A stretch of DNA of 45,788 nucleotides from Streptomyces sp. NP160. GTDB lineage: Bacteria; Actinomycetota; Actinomycetes; Actinomycetales; Quadrisphaeraceae. The stretch is taken from contig NZ_VDMJ01000011.1 of NCBI RefSeq assembly GCF_006335115.1, positions 1-45,788 of the forward strand. Reading direction: 5' to 3'. Below the pieces are notes generated by a model. The model was not told the origin of the DNA and ran no database searches. It saw nothing but the letters and a program-made list of their open reading frames with translations. The position numbers and the translations under genes were made by a program. Of this stretch, positions 40,949 to 45,788 are shown in pieces (the first letter of the stretch is position 1; the number at the start of each line of letters is the position of its first letter).

Positions 40949-42436
40949 ATGACCACGGCCGCGCCCGCGACCCGGCGCCCCCACGACCCGCGCGACCCGA
41001 ACTCCATGCCGCCGGCCTCGGTGGCGCTGCCGCTGGCCGCGCAGCACGTGCTGGCCATGTTCGCCTCCAACCTGACCCCGGCGATCCTCATCGCCGGGGT
41101 CATCGGGGCCACCACGGGCCAGTCCGCGGCCCTGGTGCAGGCGGCGCTGCTGTGCGCCGGGCTGGCGACGCTGCTGCAGACCCTCGGGATCGGCCCGGTC
41201 GGCAGCCGGCTCCCGCTGATGATGGGGACGGGCTTCGCGTTCATCGCCGTCGCCGTGCCCCTCGCCGAGACGCAGGGCGCCGCCGCGGTCTTCGGCGGGG
41301 TGCTGGTGACGGCCCTCGTGCAGGTGGCGATCGGCCTGGGCATCCACAAGGTGGCGTTCCTGTTCCCGCCCGTCGTCACCGGGACGATCATCCTGGTGGT
41401 CGGGCTGGGGCTGCTCCCGTCGGGCATCAACCTCGCCGCGGGCGGGGTCGGCCGGGACGGCTTCGGCTCGTGGACCAACTTCGGGGTGGCCGCCGTCGTC
41501 CTGCTGCTGACGGTGGTGCTCAACCAGTACGGCCGCGGGCTGCTCAAGACCGCGTCGGTGCTGTTCGCCATCGTGGCGGGCTACGCGCTGGCAGCGGCGC
41601 TGGGCATGGTCAGCCTCACGGGCGTGGGGGACCGGCCCGTGGTGGCCGCGCCGACGCCGTTCCCGTTCGGCATCGAGTTCACGGCCGTCGCGGCGCTGTC
41701 CATGGCGGTGCTCGGCGTGGTCAACATGGTCGACTCCGTCGGCACCGTCAACGCCGTCACCGAGGGCGGTGCCGGGCGCACGGCCACCCGCCGCGAGCTG
41801 CGCGGCGGCATCCTCGCCGAGGGCGGCAGCGCAGCGCTGGGCGGTGTCTTCGGGGCGCTGCCGACGACGATGTTCAGCCAGAACATCGGGCTCGTGGCCC
41901 TGACGCAGCAGATGAGCCGCTGGGTCGTGGCGATCGCCGGTGGCGCGCTCGTCGTGCTGGCGATGCTGCCGCAGGTCGCCGGTGTGCTCGCGTCGGTGCC
42001 GCCGCCCGTGCTCGGCGGCGGGGTCCTCGTGCTGTTCGGGATGGTCTGCGCCATCGGCATCCAGATGCTCACCAAGGACGGCCTCGACGCCCGGTCGCTG
42101 CTGATCGTCGCGCTGTCGGTGGGCCTGGGGCGGGGCATCGCGGCGGCGCCGGACGCCGTCGCCGGCATCACCGGCCAGTGGAGCGCGCTGTTCGACAGCG
42201 GCATCGTGGTCGCCGCGTTCCTCGCGGTGGTGCTCAACCTCGTGCTGCCGGGGCGGGCCGGGGCGCTGGGCGCGCCCGGCTCGCCGGCGGAGGTCGACGT
42301 GCGCGACCTGCCCTCCCACGCCGGCCCCGCCGTCGACGAGGCCCAGGCCGAGCGGTGGCGCCGCGAGATCGAGCAAGTGGACCTCACGGTGCTCGAGGCG
42401 GAGGTCGAGCGCCGCCGCAGCTCGGCTACGGGCTGA
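40949..42436 (+). CDS. NCS2 xanthine/uric acid permease
   Basis: A 495-residue nucleobase:cation symporter-2 with about 14 helices. AAQHVLAMFASNLTPAILIAG near residue 33 and FSQNIGLVALTQ in the middle are the family signatures. Sequence style and length are of the PbuX/UacT purine branch, not the UraA uracil branch. Xanthine or urate is the likely substrate. The ATG follows a GTG by one codon; either may start. Confidence 0.93.
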   Translation: MTTAAPATRRPHDPRDPNSMPPASVALPLAAQHVLAMFASNLTPAILIAGVIGATTGQSAALVQAALLCAGLATLLQTLGIGPVGSRLPLMMGTGFAFIAVAVPLAETQGAAAVFGGVLVTALVQVAIGLGIHKVAFLFPPVVTGTIILVVGLGLLPSGINLAAGGVGRDGFGSWTNFGVAAVVLLLTVVLNQYGRGLLKTASVLFAIVAGYALAAALGMVSLTGVGDRPVVAAPTPFPFGIEFTAVAALSMAVLGVVNMVDSVGTVNAVTEGGAGRTATRRELRGGILAEGGSAALGGVFGALPTTMFSQNIGLVALTQQMSRWVVAIAGGALVVLAMLPQVAGVLASVPPPVLGGGVLVLFGMVCAIGIQMLTKDGLDARSLLIVALSVGLGRGIAAAPDAVAGITGQWSALFDSGIVVAAFLAVVLNLVLPGRAGALGAPGSPAEVDVRDLPSHAGPAVDEAQAERWRREIEQVDLTVLEAEVERRRSSATG

Positions 42437-43199
42437 CGTTGGCGCTGGTGAGCACCGGCTGGATCACCGGCGCCACGTAGCCCTGCAGCGGCGAGAAGAC
42501 GACGACGAGCACGACGGCGGCGATGCCGAACATCGTGGCCAGCACGTGCTCCGGCTTCGCGCCGGTCTTGAACAGGCTGGCGGACAGGCGCGCGGAGTGC
42601 CCGCCCACCCACGTCAGCGGCACGGGCACGCCGCCCACGGTGAGCCAGTCGCCGAGGATGTGGACGACCACGCCGCCGGCCACCGCGTACGGGAGCCACT
42701 CCAGCGCGTGGCTGGCCGTGCCGGTGACCCACCAGGCACCGACCACGGAGATGACCAGGTTGCCGATCACGGTCTGCTCGACCCTGCCGGGGATCACCAC
42801 GTGCAGCGCCTGCAGCGCCAGCCCGATGCCGAGGGCGATCACGGCCATCGACGCCCAGGGGTTCTGAGCGGCCAGCACCGTCAGCAGCCCGAAGATGGCG
42901 GGGGCCAGCAGCAGGTCGTGCGTGCCTTGGCGGTGACCGCCGGCGATCTTGCCGACCACGCTGGCGAGCGTGGTGGTGATCGGGCCCCACATGCGGGCCA
43001 CGGTGGAGCCGGTGGCGCTGGGCATGACGCCGCGCCAGTGGATGCCGCCCTGGTCGAGGTCGGGCAGCATCGCGAAGCCGCCCCACGCCGCCACCCAGGC
43101 GACCTGCTCGACGGGACCGGTGACGCCGGCCTGGCCGGCCCACGGGAGCGTCGCCGCACCAGCGGCCAGCCCTGACATCGCGTGCGAGTGACCCAGCAC
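42426..43199 (-). CDS. YdjM-like (DUF457) membrane protein
   Basis: A 257-residue membrane protein starting VLGHSHAMSG. GGFAMLPDLDQGGIHWRGVMPS and VVVHILGDWLTVGG carry the conserved His and Asp of the YdjM/LexA-bound inner-membrane family, some of which are called metal-dependent hydrolases. Several helices follow. GGGGAGG (43208-43214) precedes GTG 43199 by 8 nt, and TAGCGT lies at 43254-43259 on the minus strand, so this gene has a normal leader. Confidence 0.88.
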   Translation of the reverse strand: MLGHSHAMSGLAAGAATLPWAGQAGVTGPVEQVAWVAAWGGFAMLPDLDQGGIHWRGVMPSATGSTVARMWGPITTTLASVVGKIAGGHRQGTHDLLLAPAIFGLLTVLAAQNPWASMAVIALGIGLALQALHVVIPGRVEQTVIGNLVISVVGAWWVTGTASHALEWLPYAVAGGVVVHILGDWLTVGGVPVPLTWVGGHSARLSASLFKTGAKPEHVLATMFGIAAVVLVVVFSPLQGYVAPVIQPVLTSANVSP

Positions 43200-43325
43200 C
43201 CGTCTCGCCTCCCCGCTCCGCGCACCGGGTGACCGGACGGCACCCGGCGTTACACGCTAGTCACGGACGGTGGTGGCAGGGAGGTCGGCGCGCCGCGCGG
43301 CCGGCGCCGGGACGCCCCGCCCTGC

Positions 43326-43388
43326 CGGAACCCTGCCGCCAGGTGTCGGAACCCGGGCCCGGTTCCGACACCTCGCGGCAGGGTTCCG
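43326..43388. repeat. Very long hairpin in a divergent intergenic region
   Basis: 28-nt arms (43326-43353 and 43361-43388) pair with a single mismatch around a 7-nt loop (CGGGCCC). They lie upstream of both flanking genes' promoters, so neither mRNA should contain them. Confidence 0.7.
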
Positions 43389-43472
43389 ACGCCTGGGGGC
43401 AGCCGCGGGTACGCGGGGCGGCGTACGGGCGGCTGCGCGCCCAGGACGACGACGGCGGGCGCCGGCGCTGGC

Positions 43473-43478
43473 TAGCGT
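43473..43478 (+). promoter_or_regulatory. -10 box of the leaderless sensor kinase gene
   Basis: TAGCGT, 6 nt before GTG 43485. Confidence 0.55.
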
Positions 43479-43484
43479 CGAGCG

Positions 43485-44678
43485 GTGACCCCCGCGACCC
43501 CGCCGCCAGACCGGGTGGAGGACCGCGACGCGCAGCGCCGCGCCCGTCTGCGGCTGGTGGCGCCGGCGTTCGCGACGGCGGTCGTGCAGGTGGTCGGCAG
43601 CCGGGCGATGTCCGTCGCGCTCCAGGTGGACGTCAGCCCCTTCCCGCCCCACCTGCCGCTGCTGCTCGCCGGCCCCGCCGCGCTGCTCGTGCGCCGCCGG
43701 CACCCGCACGTCGCCCAGGTGGTCGCGGGCCTGGCCCTGCTGGTGTGGGCGGCGCTGCTCGGCGTCACCGGGCCGGTCTGGCTGGCCGTGGCGGTGGCGG
43801 CGGTGAGCGCCGTCGCGGGGTCGCCTTCTGGGCGCGGGGGTCTGCGCCGGCGGGTCACCGCCTACGCGGTCTTCGCGGCCACCTGGGCGCTGGCCTGGCT
43901 CGTCGCGCCCGCGGCCTGGTCGGTGGTCGCCGGGTCGCTGGCGTGGCTGCTCGTCGTCGTCGCGGTGGGCGAGGGCGTGCGCGCCCGGCGCGCAGCGGCC
44001 GCCGACCGCCGCCGCCAGGCCGAGCAGGAGGCGCTGGCCCGGGAGCAGGAGCGGCGCCGCCGCGCCAGCGACGAGCGGCTCGCGGTCGCGCGGGAGCTGC
44101 ACGACGTCATCGGCCACAGCCTGTCCATGATCACCGTGCAGTCCGGCGTGGCCCTGGAGCTCATGGACGCCCGCCCCGAGGTCGCCCGCGAGGCGCTGAC
44201 CGCCATCCGCGCGGCCAGCCGCGACGCGCTCGTGGAGGTGCACGGCGTGCTCGCCTCGCTGCGCGGCGAGGACGACGACCAGCGCCAGCCCCGCGCCCCG
44301 GCGCCCACCGTCGCCGACCTCGACGCCCTGCTCGCCCGCCCCCGCGCCGCGGGACTGCAGGTCAGCGCGTCGGTCGAGGGCGACCTCGGCGACCTTCCCG
44401 TCGCGGTGGACCTGGCCGCTGCGCGCATCGTGCAGGAGGCGCTGACCAACGTCGCCCGGCACGCCGGGGGCTCCCCGGCGCGGGTGCTGCTGCGCCGCGC
44501 CGAGGGCCGGCTGGTGGTCGTCGTGGACGACGACGGTCCAGCGGTCGCGCACCCGTCCCCGACCGGGGGCAGCGGTCTGCCCGGGATGCGCGAGCGCGCC
44601 CGCGCGCTGGGCGGCGGCCTCGACGCCGGGCCGCGCCCCGGGGGAGGGTGGCGCGTGGAGGGGGTGCTGCGGCTGTGA
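43485..44678 (+). CDS. NarL-family sensor histidine kinase
   Basis: A 397-residue kinase. About four membrane helices (residues 25-160), then a HisKA_3 dimerisation helix with the phospho-accepting His in VARELHDVIGHSLSMITVQSG, an N-box EALTNVARHAGG and a G-box SGLPGMRERARALGGG. A short periplasmic-facing loop makes a lipid or envelope signal likely. GTGA overlap with the response regulator. Confidence 0.94.
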   Translation: MTPATPPPDRVEDRDAQRRARLRLVAPAFATAVVQVVGSRAMSVALQVDVSPFPPHLPLLLAGPAALLVRRRHPHVAQVVAGLALLVWAALLGVTGPVWLAVAVAAVSAVAGSPSGRGGLRRRVTAYAVFAATWALAWLVAPAAWSVVAGSLAWLLVVVAVGEGVRARRAAAADRRRQAEQEALAREQERRRRASDERLAVARELHDVIGHSLSMITVQSGVALELMDARPEVAREALTAIRAASRDALVEVHGVLASLRGEDDDQRQPRAPAPTVADLDALLARPRAAGLQVSASVEGDLGDLPVAVDLAAARIVQEALTNVARHAGGSPARVLLRRAEGRLVVVVDDDGPAVAHPSPTGGSGLPGMRERARALGGGLDAGPRPGGGWRVEGVLRL

Positions 44679-45364
44679 CCGAACCGGTCAGGGTGCTCGT
44701 CGCCGACGACCAGCAGCTGGTCCGCGCCGGCTTCGCCGCGCTGCTGGAGGCCCAGGACGGCATCGAGGTGGTGGGCCAGGCCGACGACGGCGAGCAGGCG
44801 CTCGCGCTGGCCCGGCAGCTGCGCCCCGACGTCGTCCTCATGGACGTCCGCATGCCGCACCTGGACGGCATCGAGGCCACCCGGCGCATCACGGCGGACG
44901 CGGAGCTGCACGGGGTGCGCGTCGTCGTCCTGACCACCTTCGAGCTGGACGAGTACGTCTTCGACGCGCTGCGGGCCGGCGCCACGGGGTTCCTCGTCAA
45001 GCACACCGAGCCGGCGGAGCTGGTCCGGGCCGTGCGGGTGGCCGCCGCCGGCGACGCGCTGCTCAGCCCGGGGGCCACGCGGCGGCTGGTGGCGGAGTTC
45101 GCCGCCCGCTCGGCGGCACCGCCCGCCGGTGCCGGACCGCGCGCCGCGGTGCTCGACGTGCTCACCGCCCGGGAGCGGGAGGTGATGGCGCTGGTGGCGG
45201 AGGGGCTGTCGAACGACGAGGTCGCCGAGCGGCTCGTGCTGAGCCCGGCCACCGCCCGCACCCACGTCGGGAGGGTGCTGGCCAAGCTCGACGCCCGCGA
45301 CCGGACGCAGCTGGTGGTGCTCGCCTACGAGACCGGGCTGGTCAGGCCCGGCTGGCAGGGCTGA
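44675..45364 (+). CDS. NarL-family response regulator
   Basis: A 229-residue regulator. The receiver has DDQ near the start, the phospho-acceptor Asp in VVLMDVRMP (about residue 55), TTF and the K of FLVKHT. The LuxR-type HTH is LTAREREVMALVAEGLSNDEVAERLVLSPATARTHVGRVLAKL. GTG 44675 overlaps the kinase stop, so the pair is co-translated. Confidence 0.96.
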   Translation: MTEPVRVLVADDQQLVRAGFAALLEAQDGIEVVGQADDGEQALALARQLRPDVVLMDVRMPHLDGIEATRRITADAELHGVRVVVLTTFELDEYVFDALRAGATGFLVKHTEPAELVRAVRVAAAGDALLSPGATRRLVAEFAARSAAPPAGAGPRAAVLDVLTAREREVMALVAEGLSNDEVAERLVLSPATARTHVGRVLAKLDARDRTQLVVLAYETGLVRPGWQG

Positions 45365-45435
45365 GGCGTACGCACGCCGGCGCACCCGAGGTGACGCACG
45401 CGGGCTGACGCGGCCGGTGGGGTCGCCGGCGCACC

Positions 45436-45729
45436 GTGGACGGCATGGACGCACTCCTCAGCCACCCGTTCACCACCTCGATCACCACCTCGCTCACGAC
45501 AGGAGCGCCCGGCGCCGGCTACGGCCCGTGGCACGGCGGCGGCCCCGGTCCGTGGCTCCTCGTGCCGCTGCTGTTCTGGGTGCTGGTCATCGGCGCCGTC
45601 GTCTTCACCGTCCGTCGCCACCGCTCGCGCAGCGCCGAGCACGTGCTGCGCGAGGCCTTCGCCCGCGGCGAGGTCGACGAGGAGGGCTACCGCGCCCGCC
45701 TCGCCGTGCTGAGGAGCACCCGGAAGTAG
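45436..45729 (+). CDS. SHOCT-domain small membrane protein
   Basis: A 97-residue protein with one membrane helix (about 43-60) and a C-terminal SHOCT motif (AEHVLREAFARGEVDEEGYRARLAVLR). GTG 45436 or ATG 45445 could start it. SHOCT proteins are small and mostly uncharacterised. Its place after the two-component genes suggests a target or cofactor. Confidence 0.85.
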   Translation: MDGMDALLSHPFTTSITTSLTTGAPGAGYGPWHGGGPGPWLLVPLLFWVLVIGAVVFTVRRHRSRSAEHVLREAFARGEVDEEGYRARLAVLRSTRK

Positions 45730-45743
45730 CCGCGGCGACCGTG

Positions 45744-45788
45744 GACGCTGGGTCCCGGTGTGGACCTCCCACACCGGGACCCAGCGTC
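45744..45788. terminator. Perfect 20-bp-arm hairpin at the window edge
   Basis: GACGCTGGGTCCCGGTGTGG (45744-45763) pairs perfectly with 45769-45788 around ACCTC. It is 14 nt past the SHOCT stop, so it is probably a terminator. It may extend beyond the window. Confidence 0.6.

Overview
The window looks like a chromosomal segment of a very high-GC actinobacterium. The evidence is a mycothiol-type maleylpyruvate isomerase homologue, an F420-type LLM oxidoreductase, actinobacterial GlgA and GlgC, an actinobacterial SAM-IV riboswitch, heavy GTG start usage, and many apparently leaderless genes with a TAGNNT -10 box 6-8 nt before the start codon. Kineosporiales-like lineages are a guess, not a demonstrated placement. 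I see no phage, integrase, transposase, CRISPR array, rRNA or tRNA, so this is core or soft-core DNA rather than an island.

Layout: 2-2658 holds a fused peptide/nickel-type ABC permease (5' end outside the window) and a convergent MFS transporter whose 3' ends overlap by 286 nt. 2730-6026 (minus) is a coupled three-gene operon: a SerB phosphoserine phosphatase fused in frame to a GNAT acetyltransferase, a sulfite-oxidase-fold molybdopterin oxidoreductase, and an FAD/NAD reductase. 6116-6970 is an F420-type LLM oxidoreductase. 7110-10336 (minus) is a methionine uptake operon (metNIQ) preceded by a sigma70-like promoter, a SAM-IV riboswitch and a 16-codon leader ORF with a strong ribosome binding site. 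11279-14453 (minus) is glgC, a FAD oxidoreductase apparently started at CTG, and a pentapeptide-repeat protein, all joined by 4-nt overlaps and divergent from glgA (14576-15835).

15938-24992 contains a conserved unknown gene and a lone ABC ATPase sharing back-to-back leaderless promoters, an NfeD/SPFH/small-membrane-protein operon, an iron-sulfur photolyase, a small XRE regulator divergent from methionine aminopeptidase, a PAS-GAF-PP2C phosphatase and a TSUP permease. 25411-30312 has small metabolic and regulatory genes (VOC protein, WYL regulator, VanZ-like protein, SpoU methyltransferase, lipoprotein). 30426-32464 has a MOSC protein coupled to a PDR-type 2Fe-2S reductase, then chorismate mutase. 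32646-40865 has an MFS exporter, a transglutaminase-like protein, a PEBP/YbaK/SRPBCC operon, DedA, a GGDEF-like protein lacking catalytic residues, and a DEAD-box helicase. 40949-45788 has an NCS2 nucleobase permease, a YdjM-like membrane protein, a NarL-type two-component system and a SHOCT protein.

Two themes run through the window. One is leaderless transcription. The other is a set of long, near-perfect intergenic hairpins (18-30 bp arms), some of which are related copies of one element and one of which lies where it should not be transcribed. The best candidates for something new are the SAM-IV plus leader-ORF arrangement, the SerB-GNAT fusion inside a molybdoenzyme operon, and the hairpin family.
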